Shown piece by piece: positions 7,399 through 16,842 of a stretch of DNA of 64,000 bases. The stretch spans positions 1-64,000 of the forward strand of contig JAFLJS010000021.1 in the NCBI GenBank assembly GCA_022712895.1, in the 5' to 3' direction. How positions within the stretch are numbered: position 1 is the stretch's first letter; each line of letters begins with the position of its first letter. The notes under the pieces are model-generated. The model was not told where the DNA came from and searched no databases. It saw nothing but the letters and a program-made list of their open reading frames with translations. The translations under genes were made by a program, and so were the position numbers. The DNA comes from Desulfocapsa sp. (GTDB lineage Bacteria > Desulfobacterota > Desulfobulbia > Desulfobulbales > Desulfocapsaceae).

Positions 7399-8748
7399 AT
7401 GTCTCTTCATTTTAAAGTTTCCAAATATCTGCTCCCGTATCGCATTCTTCAGTTTAAACGAAAATGGGAAGCACTACAGTACAGTGCTCCTGAGTCTGTT
7501 GCGCAGTATCAGCTTGAAAGAATAAAGAAGGTAATTAAACACTGTCGACAACATGTTCCCTATTATAGGGATCTCTTTCAAGAAAACGATATCCATCCAC
7601 AAGATATTCATTCCCTCCGTGATCTCCAAAAAATTCCCGAGTTGTCAAAAGATATATTACGGGAACAGCAGGAGCGAATGGTTTCAGAAAAGGGCTGGCA
7701 TTTTTTACGAGAACAACTCCTCACCAGTGGAACCACTGGGGATAAGATCAGTATATGGGTGAACCCCGTTGCTCGGGCTCAGGAGTTTGTTCGTTACTGG
7801 CTTTTTTTTCAGCGGGGAGGCTATGGTATAGGCAAATCCTTTGCTGAGTTTTCCAGCGACTTTTTTATCGATCAGGAAAACCCCCTGCAAGTGCTCTCTC
7901 AAAAGAATCCGATTACGAATCAACTGCTGCTGAACACGTCCTATATCTGTCAAGAAAATGCTCGTCAATATCTGGATTTGATGAGGAAAAACAAAGTATT
8001 ATTTGTTAAATCCCGCCCCTCTTCTCTCTATATCTTTTCTCAGTATATTCAAGAGCAGGGTGCAATAGATCTGGGGATACAATGTGTCTTCACTATTGGT
8101 GAGCCTCTGCATATTCATCAAAGGCAAGTCATAGAGAAAACATTCGGCTGTCAGGTTTTAGATTTTTACGGTCACATGGAACGGGTAGTAGCTCTTTCTG
8201 AATGTACCCATGGAAGGATGCATGTTGATGAAGGCTATGGCTTGGTTGAATTTCAGGATGTGTCAAATCATTCCGAAGAGGATGGCAGCAGGAAATCACG
8301 TCTTCTGGGAACAACTATGCACAATCTGTTAATGCCATTTATTCGCTATGATACAGGTGATCTGGTTGAGCCCGATAATACAGGACAACCATGTCCATGT
8401 GGAAACACATCCCGAGTTGTCAAACGCATTTATGGCCGGACGGAAGATGTGATCATCAGTCAGGATGGAGCGACTTATCCCGCACTCTTTCTCATTTTTA
8501 ATATGATCAGTGGAATTAAGATGGGGCAGATTATCCAGGATGATCTGCTCTTTTTCCGAGTGAATATCTATCCTGACAATGAACTGTATAATAAAACTCA
8601 GGAAGAGGAGCTTTTGTTTTATTTGAAAAAATATCTTGGTCAAAATGCCAGCATAGATATCCATATTGTTGATGTAAAGGGTTTTGATTACGGCAGTTCA
8701 GGGAAGTTTCGCTCTGTTATTTCTTCGGTAGGCAGTTCCTGGCAATAA
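7399..8748 (+). CDS. CapK/phenylacetate-CoA ligase-like adenylate-forming enzyme
   Basis: A 449-residue member of the COG1541 family (CapK/PaaK-like). The adenylation-type P-loop TSGTTG is at 109-114. The downstream core includes FYGHMER, MPFIRYDTGDLVEPD and a Cys pair in PCPCGN, then GRTEDVII, as in this family. Members activate carboxylic acids as acyl-adenylates; those in polysaccharide loci have no settled substrate. ATG 7399 is taken as start; the track start at 7342 is a TTG overlapping the upstream stop and would add 19 unconserved residues. No CoA ligation substrate can be named from sequence. Confidence 0.78.
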   Translation: MSLHFKVSKYLLPYRILQFKRKWEALQYSAPESVAQYQLERIKKVIKHCRQHVPYYRDLFQENDIHPQDIHSLRDLQKIPELSKDILREQQERMVSEKGWHFLREQLLTSGTTGDKISIWVNPVARAQEFVRYWLFFQRGGYGIGKSFAEFSSDFFIDQENPLQVLSQKNPITNQLLLNTSYICQENARQYLDLMRKNKVLFVKSRPSSLYIFSQYIQEQGAIDLGIQCVFTIGEPLHIHQRQVIEKTFGCQVLDFYGHMERVVALSECTHGRMHVDEGYGLVEFQDVSNHSEEDGSRKSRLLGTTMHNLLMPFIRYDTGDLVEPDNTGQPCPCGNTSRVVKRIYGRTEDVIISQDGATYPALFLIFNMISGIKMGQIIQDDLLFFRVNIYPDNELYNKTQEEELLFYLKKYLGQNASIDIHIVDVKGFDYGSSGKFRSVISSVGSSWQ

Positions 8749-8771
8749 GGACGTATATGATTCTTGTATGC

Positions 8772-8800
8772 TTTGGATATATGTTGTAAGATTGTATAAT
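8772..8800 (+). promoter_or_regulatory. Candidate promoter for the radical SAM gene
   Basis: A perfect TATAAT lies at 8795-8800. A weak -35 candidate, TTTGGA at 8772-8777, is 17 bp upstream. The 114 bp gap before the following gene and its strong ribosome-binding site (GAGGGG) fit independent initiation here. Confidence 0.4.
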
Positions 8801-8862
8801 TACTGTCTAAAGTTGGTTGGCTGTCGGTCGTTTCTCTAAAATTTTGTTAAAGCGAGGGGTTT

Positions 8863-10251
8863 ATGAGAGTTTTACTGGTACAACATGCAAGCAATAATGG
8901 TCTTACGTCGTTTCCAATTGGTCTTGGCTGTGTTGCCGCTGTTTTGCTGGAAGCAGGGCATCAGGTCGATTTTATAGATTTGGGACTGGAAGATAAACCT
9001 GTACAAGCTCTTGATAAACGCATTAGTGAGTTTCGTGCGGAAGCTCTGGGATTCACCCATTGGACAACCAATTATAGCGAGTATGTAAACCTTATCAAGG
9101 ATTGCCCAGCAGCCGGGAAGCTGCCAAAAGTTGCCGGTGGCCCACATGCCTGTGCCGTTGCTGAGCAGATTCTAAGAGAAGGTTATGTGGATGTCGTTGT
9201 TCTCTGTGAAGGAGAGTTGATTGCCGATCATCTTTTCTCAACCCTTGAGAGCAAAGGGGATCTGAACACTGTAAAGGGTATTGCCTATCTAGATGAAGAC
9301 CAATTTGTGCAAACCGAGGATGCCGGTGTCGTTGATGACTTGGGTAAGTATCCATCACCTCCCTATGACTTAATGAATGTGAAAAACTATTTTGGCCGAT
9401 TGAAAGGACGTCCTTCGGTTGAATTGATGGTCTCAAGGGGCTGTCCTTTTAATTGTGCATTCTGCTATCGAGGCCCAAGCAGTGGGACGCACATGCGCCG
9501 CATGACAACTGACCGGGTCATGGAAGAGTTGGCAGTACTAAGGGAACAATACGGCTTTCAGTCCTTTTTCTTCGTTGATGATACTTTTACTCTGGACAGG
9601 GAGTGGGCGATTGATTTTTGCCGGAAAGTCATTGCCTCAGGAAAAAAGATAGCCTGGGCCTGCCAAACAAGGGTGGATCGGGTGGACCGTGAACTGTTAA
9701 CCTTGATGAAAAAAGCAGGGTGTGTCTGTATTCACTTCGGTGTGGAGTCGGGGAATCAGGAGATTATGAACCATCTCTTAAAAAAGATTACAAAGGATCA
9801 GGTGCGAACGGCACACGCTGAGTGCCAAAAGCTCCGCCTCTCCACAATAACCTATTTTATGATCGGTACCCCGTGGGAGACTGAGCAGACTGTTCGGGAG
9901 ACGATTGCTTTTGCCAAAGAACTCAAAGCAACCATTTCTCTTTTCTTTGCAGCAACGCCTTATCCTGGTTGCCCCATGCGCGATGTCTATATTGAGAAAG
10001 GCATGCCAGTCCCAGAAAGTTGCGATGAATACGGGCGGTTCTGGGTTGAAGATGCTCCAAAGGAAAGTGAGAAACAGGTTACACGAGCGGGCAATTTGGA
10101 TAGTTATCAGCTCTGTCTTGATGCCACCAAAGAAATCGTCAAAACGCAAGTGCGTGATGTCGGATCCTATCCACGCTTAATCTCAGAGTTCATTGACCAG
10201 TATGGTTTTGTTGATTTTGCTAAAAATGCTGCGGCCCGATTACGACTGTAA
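8863..10251 (+). CDS. B12-binding domain radical SAM protein
   Basis: A 462-residue class B-type radical SAM enzyme. Residues 1-150 form a Rossmann-like cobalamin-binding domain (GLGCVAAVLLEAGH, VAGGPHA, VLCEGE). The radical SAM core follows with the 4Fe-4S motif Cys194-x3-Cys198-x2-Cys201 (RGCPFNCAFCYRG). The arrangement is like HpnJ/BchE-type enzymes that modify lipids, porphyrins or other small molecules; DFIDLG at the N-terminus is typical of the domain. It stands apart from its neighbours (114 bp before, convergent gene after). The substrate cannot be told; glycan or lipid modification is suggested only by context. Confidence 0.85.
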   Translation: MRVLLVQHASNNGLTSFPIGLGCVAAVLLEAGHQVDFIDLGLEDKPVQALDKRISEFRAEALGFTHWTTNYSEYVNLIKDCPAAGKLPKVAGGPHACAVAEQILREGYVDVVVLCEGELIADHLFSTLESKGDLNTVKGIAYLDEDQFVQTEDAGVVDDLGKYPSPPYDLMNVKNYFGRLKGRPSVELMVSRGCPFNCAFCYRGPSSGTHMRRMTTDRVMEELAVLREQYGFQSFFFVDDTFTLDREWAIDFCRKVIASGKKIAWACQTRVDRVDRELLTLMKKAGCVCIHFGVESGNQEIMNHLLKKITKDQVRTAHAECQKLRLSTITYFMIGTPWETEQTVRETIAFAKELKATISLFFAATPYPGCPMRDVYIEKGMPVPESCDEYGRFWVEDAPKESEKQVTRAGNLDSYQLCLDATKEIVKTQVRDVGSYPRLISEFIDQYGFVDFAKNAAARLRL

Positions 10252-10358
10252 TCTCAAAAGATAGTTTTCACGAGTAGTAGGAAGGTAAGTTTGCTTAAAG
10301 GAACGTGGAGTTTTTCGGAATACTTATCGCATATAACAGGGGTGGGAACAATTGAAAT

Positions 10359-11648
10359 TCAGAGTCGTTGCTTCTGCTGCTGTGTTGTTGCTCTCTGTTT
10401 AAGAATCTCTTCACTAATACGTTGAGCAATAACTTTATTCCCCATGGCAGAGTAGTGGCCTCCTTTCATGTACAAATCGAAGATTGATTTTTCTTTTGTC
10501 TGCGTGGCTAGTGTGCCAATAGTTGTAACAACGTTATGTCTTGATTTTATAGTGGAAAGTAATTTGGAGTAAACAGTCTCTATAGAGAATCGTTTCTTGA
10601 TTATATCGATTATGATCGGGATATGAACAATAATGAACTGACTCCCATTCTGCTCTATCTCAGATTCAAAAGTATCAAGAATCTTGAGCGCTAGTTGTGC
10701 TGGTTTTGCGCTCAGATCATAGAAGAATGGGTCTTCTTCAGTTGGAAAGAGTATCTCAGATATTAAAGCGATTAATTTACTTTTATACCAAATTTTTCTT
10801 TCATAAAATCCCTGTTTGAGAAACTGTTCGTATTGGGCAAGACCCCAGTCGTTCATTGATATTTTTAGGAGATGTGTGATTTTCTCAGGAGGAAGAGTTG
10901 GGCTATTGATAAGTTTAAGTGTGTTATTCTGTAAAATGTATCTTGGTTTTGAAAATGGAAGCCCGCTGTGAGGTAAATAGAGTGATCGGATAATGTTAAC
11001 ATTTCTTTGTATATTTTCAAATTGCAATCCAAGGATAACGATATCTGCCGACAGATGACGGCCGGAATATTGCCAACGTAAAAATGCCTGATCTACTCCG
11101 TACCCACCAACTGCAAGATTGATGACTTCAGTGGGGATACCAGTATCGTTTAAGATTTGTTCGAGATAGTATCCAAATGTGTCATGGTAGGCCACTTCAT
11201 CGCCATGGCTATAGGAATCACCAAGTATTAGAATACGCAGAATATTGCGCTGTGATGCAGTCTTGTGTTCTGTTGTTAATTTACAGTCAACTCGAGATGA
11301 AATGCGGTCGTAGCAGTATCGGCCATTGGCGGGGGTGTACGAGGGCCTGGGAGTCCAGCCAAGGTCTTTATTGTAAATGAATCTGGTCTGTGATGATTTC
11401 TCATATTTTTGAGCATGATGGGCAAAATGGTTTTTTGGCATATGGTAGGGTTTCAATACTCTGCCAAAGATAACAAAATTATTGTCTGAATTGTATTTCC
11501 CGGAAACGCGAATAGTAATTTCAAGTATTAAAAGACAAAATATCAATGCTCCCAAAAACAAAATACCTTTCATCAGATATGTTTGTGTTTTGTTATACTC
11601 CTGTTTAGAATTCTTTTGAATTATCGGTGTGTTTTCCTGAAATGGCAT
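10359..11648 (-). CDS. Membrane-anchored SGNH/GDSL-like hydrolase
   Basis: A 429-residue protein with one N-terminal membrane anchor (about 27-49, GILFLGALIFCLLILEI) and a large extracytoplasmic domain. A GDS motif at 143-146 (ILGDSYSHGDE), GGYGVDQA and a C-terminal GGHYSAMGNKVIA, where the catalytic His would sit, match the SGNH fold used by many esterases and O-acetyl transferases. In a glycan locus next to acyltransferase genes, an O-acetyl transfer or removal role is plausible but inferred. It is followed downstream on the same strand by nothing and converges with the radical SAM gene. Confidence 0.7.
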   Translation of the reverse strand: MPFQENTPIIQKNSKQEYNKTQTYLMKGILFLGALIFCLLILEITIRVSGKYNSDNNFVIFGRVLKPYHMPKNHFAHHAQKYEKSSQTRFIYNKDLGWTPRPSYTPANGRYCYDRISSRVDCKLTTEHKTASQRNILRILILGDSYSHGDEVAYHDTFGYYLEQILNDTGIPTEVINLAVGGYGVDQAFLRWQYSGRHLSADIVILGLQFENIQRNVNIIRSLYLPHSGLPFSKPRYILQNNTLKLINSPTLPPEKITHLLKISMNDWGLAQYEQFLKQGFYERKIWYKSKLIALISEILFPTEEDPFFYDLSAKPAQLALKILDTFESEIEQNGSQFIIVHIPIIIDIIKKRFSIETVYSKLLSTIKSRHNVVTTIGTLATQTKEKSIFDLYMKGGHYSAMGNKVIAQRISEEILKQRATTQQQKQRL

Positions 11649-11721
11649 TATCTTTTACTTTGGTAAAGTAAGCGTGTTTTGTTTAGTTGCTGAGCCTGAT
11701 CGTTATTCTAGAATATTATTC

Positions 11722-13152
11722 TTAGTCCTCTACTACATAACTGGAAAATTCATCACAGAAAGCATCCCATTTTGCCGCATTCCATTGTCCTGTTTCAGCA
11801 AAGCACTGGACTGCTCTGTCTGCCATCATCATTGTATGATGAATATTGTCATGGGTGAAAAATCCCTGCCGTCCCAGGCTGATCAGTCCCCGCATTTGTG
11901 CGAGATAGTGTTCAATAATTTTTAGTTTTGATGGATATCCTATGGTGTACACAGGGTAGACGTTTGCCTGGCGTTTACTGAATACCCGCACAAAATTTCG
12001 AGCGGGTATCGCTGCCTTTTCCATATCTTCAAGGACTATATGTTTGAGTTGCTCATCATCTGCCACCCATATTTTGTCACCACTTTGGCAGGGGATTTCA
12101 CAACATATGATGGTTTTATCCTTTGGTGTTGAGGCACCGTTATAGTTTTTTCCTTCTGATATTCGAGAAAAAACATATTCCTCTTCAGGGAAATAATGGG
12201 CATCAATGGGCTGCCACTGTTCACAGTCCATTACTATGTACACAAAAACCATATTCCTGTATGTCAATGAGCTGGCAGCTGTTTGTACGGGACTATTCTC
12301 TCCTGGAGAGAGGAGAGTAACGGTTCGTGTTACAGGAATGGTCGAGAATACAAAGTCAGCACTGAGTTTGTCGTGTTCCTCTCCTTGTTTTATAACAGAG
12401 ACGGAGGTAATTACTCCCTCTTTAATCGTAATCCCCGAGGCTTCTGTATCATAGAATATCTGGCCGCCCTGTTGTTGTACTCTTTCAGCAAGTTCTTTGG
12501 AGATCTGGCCAATGCCTTCTTCGGGATAGTAAAAAACACCACTATTCTGCGTTTTCATACCGGGAAGGAAGGCAGACATCTTTTTCAGTATTTTCAGTAT
12601 AGTACCTGCAGAAACCCTTTTTCTGGCTTGTTCCACATCTATCTGCTCAGGTGAGTACCCCCATAATTTTTGGGCATAAGGAAAATAAAACGTATTGCAA
12701 ACCGTAGGCCCAAGACCCTGAAGGAGTTGATCCGCAAAGCTTGCAGCCGGTTTAGTGGATCTGAATGGTTTTCTGAGAAGATCAAAGAAGATTCCAAAAA
12801 TAAATGACATCGGTAAGTGTCGTAAACAATCGATTGGTTTGAGTGGAAATTTAAGGTATCGCTCCTGCAATCGAATCCTGCCATTTCTAACTCTTTTGAG
12901 CAGGGATGGGCCGAGAACGTTTCTTATATCATGAAGGATATGTTCGGGAGTTGATGGATGCAGACGATGGCTCCCGTAGTCCAACCATATTCCTTCCTCC
13001 TTGAAAGAGGCTGCAATCCCTCCCGGAGAGTGTTGTTTCTCAATGATTGTTAGTACAAGATTGAGATCCTTACGCTGTAAGAGCTTGAATGCAAGCATCA
13101 ATCCTGCTGGACCTGCTCCCAAGATAACGATTGTTGTTTTTTTTGAGGCCAT
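11722..13152 (-). CDS. FAD-dependent amine-oxidase-like oxidoreductase
   Basis: A 476-residue flavoprotein with an N-terminal dinucleotide-binding fold (ILGAGPAGLMLA at about 10-21), an acidic end of strand two (IIEKQHSPGG), and a substrate region with DYGSHRLHPS. It resembles the protoporphyrinogen-oxidase/UDP-galactopyranose-mutase-like group (COG1232) frequently found beside GT2 genes in polysaccharide loci. A redox or isomerase step on a lipid-linked or nucleotide sugar is possible; no substrate residue pattern settles it. It starts 8 bp after the stop of the GT2 gene at 13161-14132 and is likely co-transcribed with it. Confidence 0.75.
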   Translation of the reverse strand: MASKKTTIVILGAGPAGLMLAFKLLQRKDLNLVLTIIEKQHSPGGIAASFKEEGIWLDYGSHRLHPSTPEHILHDIRNVLGPSLLKRVRNGRIRLQERYLKFPLKPIDCLRHLPMSFIFGIFFDLLRKPFRSTKPAASFADQLLQGLGPTVCNTFYFPYAQKLWGYSPEQIDVEQARKRVSAGTILKILKKMSAFLPGMKTQNSGVFYYPEEGIGQISKELAERVQQQGGQIFYDTEASGITIKEGVITSVSVIKQGEEHDKLSADFVFSTIPVTRTVTLLSPGENSPVQTAASSLTYRNMVFVYIVMDCEQWQPIDAHYFPEEEYVFSRISEGKNYNGASTPKDKTIICCEIPCQSGDKIWVADDEQLKHIVLEDMEKAAIPARNFVRVFSKRQANVYPVYTIGYPSKLKIIEHYLAQMRGLISLGRQGFFTHDNIHHTMMMADRAVQCFAETGQWNAAKWDAFCDEFSSYVVED

Positions 13153-13160
13153 GATAGAAA

Positions 13161-14132
13161 TTATGGTTCTCCAATGAAAGGATCTTCTTCAAAACGCTTG
13201 TTGGCCTCTCCCCATGCTTGTTGTTCGATTTTTCTGGAAAGTCCATCGGACATCATGCCTATGAGTAATATTTGAATTCCTGTCAGAAACAGAAGGAGAC
13301 TTGAAATAGAGAGAGTGGCATGGACAAAAACTGAATACTCCTGCCATCCGATGCGTTGTATGGCAAAGAAAACATCAAAGAAAAATTTAACACCGCTGAA
13401 AAGAAAGAAAGTAAAGGCAACAGGGATAAAAACCTTGAGAGGGTTAAAGAGCATAGACAGGCGAAGGATCAGAGAAATAAAATTAATAAAATCCCAAGCA
13501 ACTATTTTTGATTTACCCTTTCGAGGCAGATAATCGATGGTGAAGTTAGTAATTTTGTAATTATTGCAGAGCATGGCCAGTGTCTGAGTAGTCGTAAAGG
13601 AGAATTGGTCTGACAGTATCTTAAAAAAAGGCATAATCGACTTCTTCGTAAAGACACGAAGCCCAGAATTGACATCTGCAATTGGCTGGCCAGCAATATA
13701 TTGTGCCAGTCGGGATACCACCCATTTTGCCGGTTTTCGAATCATAGGGATGTGGGCTTTATCGCCGTTTCTTGTACCAATCACCAGGTCAGCCTGTTGC
13801 TGATGAAGTATCTTCACCATTTTGGGGAGAGCTTCGCAAGGGTACGTTCCATCAGCATCAATGATGGCGATGGTGTTATAATTACTTGCCAGGATCCCAC
13901 TCTTGAGAGAAGAGCCATACCCTCTGTTTCTGTTGTGTTTGATTACCTTGGCTTGAGTCATTTTCGCAAGCTTCAGGGTATTGTCTGTGGAGCCATCATC
14001 AACGACAATAATTTCAAATTGAAACTCTGTCTCTTCTAAGCTCTGGAAGAGATCTTGTACTATATCGGCAATGCACAACTCTTCATTGTAAGCAGGGATA
14101 ATGACTGATACTGTATTATTTTGTACAGGCAT
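13161..14132 (-). CDS. GT2 polyprenyl-phosphate glycosyltransferase (DPM1/GtrB-like)
   Basis: A 323-residue family 2 glycosyltransferase. The GT-A domain (1-220) has VIIPAYNEE, the UDP-sugar-binding VVDDGSTD, and a metal-binding DAD at 92-94 (IIDADGTYP). Two hydrophobic segments follow at about 228-300. Length and layout match enzymes that transfer a sugar from a nucleotide donor to polyprenyl phosphate on the cytoplasmic face. It is the first gene of a minus-strand run with the FAD oxidoreductase and possibly the SGNH-like gene. Confidence 0.85.
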   Translation of the reverse strand: MPVQNNTVSVIIPAYNEELCIADIVQDLFQSLEETEFQFEIIVVDDGSTDNTLKLAKMTQAKVIKHNRNRGYGSSLKSGILASNYNTIAIIDADGTYPCEALPKMVKILHQQQADLVIGTRNGDKAHIPMIRKPAKWVVSRLAQYIAGQPIADVNSGLRVFTKKSIMPFFKILSDQFSFTTTQTLAMLCNNYKITNFTIDYLPRKGKSKIVAWDFINFISLILRLSMLFNPLKVFIPVAFTFFLFSGVKFFFDVFFAIQRIGWQEYSVFVHATLSISSLLLFLTGIQILLIGMMSDGLSRKIEQQAWGEANKRFEEDPFIGEP

Positions 14133-14344
14133 GGATGTCTGATCCTAGTTTTGAGGGATGCATTTTTCCGAACAATACGTTGGCAATGCCAGCGTATATT
14201 CGGTGCAATAATTAAACGAATAGGAAAGAATATAGCTATTTATGTCACTATGAAGGAAAAAAGCAATTTGTTTTTTAGAAAATGAAGAATCTCGGTGGTT
14301 GTTTTTCTGTTGTAAAAGATACAATTGAGCAATGAAATATGAAC

Positions 14345-14462
14345 TTGATTACACGAATCTCAGCTTCATTATATTGTAACTTTCTGGAGCGGCTGTACCC
14401 CTTGCTGCCAGCTAAGTCCGAAGAAGAGTGTTCGTTGGTAGCTGAGCTTCGGTGGCAATCAA
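14345..14462. repeat. Repeat family B (MITE-like), older copy
   Basis: 118 bp element with imperfect terminal inverted repeats starting TTGATTACAC and ending GGTGGCAATCAA. It shares most of its sequence with the copy at 60431-60560: CTCAGCTTCATTAT, CTTGCTGCCAGCTAA, AAGAGTGT, TTGGTAGCTGAGCTT. Flanks AATATGAA and AATACGAA could be a decayed target duplication. The 607 bp stretch 14133-14739 around it holds no gene I can support. Confidence 0.85.
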
Positions 14463-14579
14463 GAATACGAATGTATTAGTAAAGGAATGATCTTTTTCAA
14501 AGGGTGCCTGCGTAGTATTGAGTGACTTGATCGAGTATTAGAATACAGTTCGCCTTTAAAGTACGATCTGTGTATATTG

Positions 14580-14601
14580 CCCATGAAAATAAACACATGG
14601 G
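14580..14601. other. Small inverted repeat in the intergenic region
   Basis: CCCATG and CATGGG pair around a 10-base loop. It lies 138 bp upstream of the acyltransferase gene. Stem too short and no T-run, so it is not a convincing terminator; a protein-binding site is possible. Confidence 0.3.
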
Positions 14602-14739
14602 AGTGAGTACCGATTGTTATCCCCTGAGATCAGAAACTCGCCCAGCCTAGGGTAAAGAAAAATGTAAAGCTCCAATGGAAGGCAAGGGAAATAAGTTAAT
14701 CAGAGAGTTTGTGGTTTTGGATTGTATTGGTGGGTGAGT

Positions 14740-15792
14740 ATGGAAAATCGTGTTGAACATGTGGATATTGCAAAAGGGATATCGATCATACTAGTGGCTC
14801 TGTTTCATAGTAGAATCTATTCTTTAGCACCAGATATCATGAACGCTATGGGCCTATTTAGAATGCCCCTCTTCTTTTTCCTGTCAGGAGTGTTTTTCAG
14901 TGCATCAGCAGATACTCGCACTTTCTTATGGAAGAAATCAGACGCATTACTTAAACCTTATTTTGCCACATTGTTAACTGTTTTTCTTTTTACTGTTTTG
15001 TTTGGAGAGGAAGATTTGCTCCGGCAGTTAATAGGTATTTTTTATGGAAATGGAGTAACCATACAATCAAGATGGATTCCATTGTGGTTTTTAACCCATC
15101 TATTTTTAACATATGCTTTTGCATACTTCATTTTTAGAATTACAAATATACAGAATAAAAAAGTTTTTTTTAAATATGCTCTTGTTGTAACATTAATGGT
15201 GTTTGGTGCTCAATGGATAGATGTTTTCTGGTATTTAAAATTCACATTACTGGGTAAAGAGATTGTAATGCCAGGTTTACCTTTTGGCCTTGATATTGTT
15301 TTTATAAGCACTTCATTTTTTATTTCAGGGGCATTCCTGAGGCAGAAGGTTATCCACTTTCATCCTAACGTCTTTGTGTTGGTTCTTTCGATCCTTGCTT
15401 TTTTGTTGGTAATAATTCTTACCGATGCTCGTATGGATCTGAATAAGAGAGTTTATGCTAGTCTATTTTTCACAACAGCTGGTTCGGTCTGTGGTATTTA
15501 TGCTGTGATGTGTTTGGCTTTTTATCTGAAGAAGACTGCAATACCTCGCACTGTTTTTCTGACTTTTGGACAGGCGAGTTTGTTTGTTTTGATATTTCAT
15601 ATTGCTATTGGGAGTAATGTGTATGGATATTTGAGAGGTTTTGAGATGCCCAGGCTTGAGGTATACTTTGCTGTTTTTGCTTTTTTAATTAGTATCTCTA
15701 TTCCGTTACTGATTAAATATTTTGTGTTAAAGAGTAGGGTGTTGTCGTTTTTCTATTTTCCTGTACAGGTTAAAAAGGTACCTCAAGACTAA
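14740..15792 (+). CDS. Acyltransferase 3 family membrane protein
   Basis: A 350-residue polytopic membrane protein with about ten hydrophobic segments. The N-terminus carries the family signature DIAKGISIILVALFHSR with the conserved His, then FRMPLFFFLSGVFF. Such proteins (OafA/WecH-like) O-acetylate surface sugars using cytoplasmic acetyl-CoA. ATG 14740 is preferred over TTG 14722 since GGTGAG sits just before it and homology starts immediately after. It opens a plus-strand run with the UbiA-like and membrane-protein genes. Confidence 0.85.
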   Translation: MENRVEHVDIAKGISIILVALFHSRIYSLAPDIMNAMGLFRMPLFFFLSGVFFSASADTRTFLWKKSDALLKPYFATLLTVFLFTVLFGEEDLLRQLIGIFYGNGVTIQSRWIPLWFLTHLFLTYAFAYFIFRITNIQNKKVFFKYALVVTLMVFGAQWIDVFWYLKFTLLGKEIVMPGLPFGLDIVFISTSFFISGAFLRQKVIHFHPNVFVLVLSILAFLLVIILTDARMDLNKRVYASLFFTTAGSVCGIYAVMCLAFYLKKTAIPRTVFLTFGQASLFVLIFHIAIGSNVYGYLRGFEMPRLEVYFAVFAFLISISIPLLIKYFVLKSRVLSFFYFPVQVKKVPQD

Positions 15793-15906
15793 CGCTTTTT
15801 CGTAAAACGAAACCAGAAATGGATTTAAGGCTCAAGCTGGCTTATATTCCATGAAAACCACTCATTGGTTAGACCCTTTTAAGAATATTTACGTTATTAA
15901 AAACTT

Positions 15907-16794
15907 ATGTCTGGTGTGAGGCTAGAAAAACAACTTCTTAATGTTATGCGTCCCAGGCAATGGGTCAAAAATGTGCTCATTTTTGTACCTCTTTTCTTTA
16001 ATGGAAATATTTTTAATGCTGATCTGTTTTTGTATGCACTCTATGCCGCAATAATTTTTTCCCTTGCAAGTAGCGCAGCATATATTTTAAACGATATTCT
16101 AGACCGTCATACAGATGGCTATCATTCAAAAAAATGTAACCGGCCTATAGCCGCTGGTATGTTAAATATTCGTACAGCAGCTATTTTTTGTGTGTTCCTA
16201 GTTGTTCTTTCCCTGTTTCTGTCCTTTTTCTTAAACACTGCATTTTTTCTTTTAATACTTGCCTATTTTCTCTTGAATGGGGCGTATTCCCTATTCTTAA
16301 AAAGAATACCTATTATTGACGTATTTGCATTGGTACTTTTTTTTCTGTCACGACTGCTGGCAGGCTCTCTTGTCACTGATATTGTACTGTCTGAATGGCT
16401 TGTTTTGGTCGCAAGTTTGTTGGCTCTTTTTCTCGGTTTTTGTAAGCGTCGACAAGACCTGTTGCTATGCAATATGCCCAAACAGGAAGAATCATCTCGA
16501 AAGCTATATTCACTAGAGGTATTAAATAAAATTATTTTTACAGTCGCACCAGCTATCATGGTTAGTTACCTGTTTTATGCTATGTATAGTGCAACCATCA
16601 TTAATAAGGGTGCGTATGGGCTGATGGCATCAATTCCATTTGTTTGGTACGGGATCGTCAGGTACCTACAGGTAATATATCGAGAAATGCCAGAAAGTGA
16701 TGTGTTGCTTGTGGTATATCGTGACAGGCACATGCAAATCAATCTTGTTTTATATGTTTCTGTATGCTTTGGTGTGTTGTATTTACAGTACTAA
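15907..16794 (+). CDS. UbiA-family prenyltransferase, decaprenyl-phosphate phosphoribosyltransferase-like
   Basis: A 295-residue membrane prenyltransferase. It opens with MRPRQWVKNVLIFVPLFF, as in decaprenyl-phosphate phosphoribosyltransferases, and has the first Asp-rich motif LNDILDRHTDGYHSKK followed by CNRPIAAG. About eight transmembrane segments follow. DPPR synthase makes the lipid-linked precursor of arabinofuranose; homologues occur in Gram-negative glycan loci. The redox epimerase pair DprE1/DprE2 was not recognised nearby, though the FAD oxidoreductase and SDR genes in the window are unassigned. The next gene begins about 50 bp later. Confidence 0.82.
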   Translation: MSGVRLEKQLLNVMRPRQWVKNVLIFVPLFFNGNIFNADLFLYALYAAIIFSLASSAAYILNDILDRHTDGYHSKKCNRPIAAGMLNIRTAAIFCVFLVVLSLFLSFFLNTAFFLLILAYFLLNGAYSLFLKRIPIIDVFALVLFFLSRLLAGSLVTDIVLSEWLVLVASLLALFLGFCKRRQDLLLCNMPKQEESSRKLYSLEVLNKIIFTVAPAIMVSYLFYAMYSATIINKGAYGLMASIPFVWYGIVRYLQVIYREMPESDVLLVVYRDRHMQINLVLYVSVCFGVLYLQY

Positions 16795-16842
16795 CCACCT
16801 TTCATTAAAAACAAAATCATGTGAGCCCATACCGTAACGTCC

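Noticed and set aside
14133-14739. JUMPstart/ops element upstream of a glycan operon
   Set aside because: No sequence resembling GGCGGTAG was seen; the region is explained by the family B repeat and a small hairpin.
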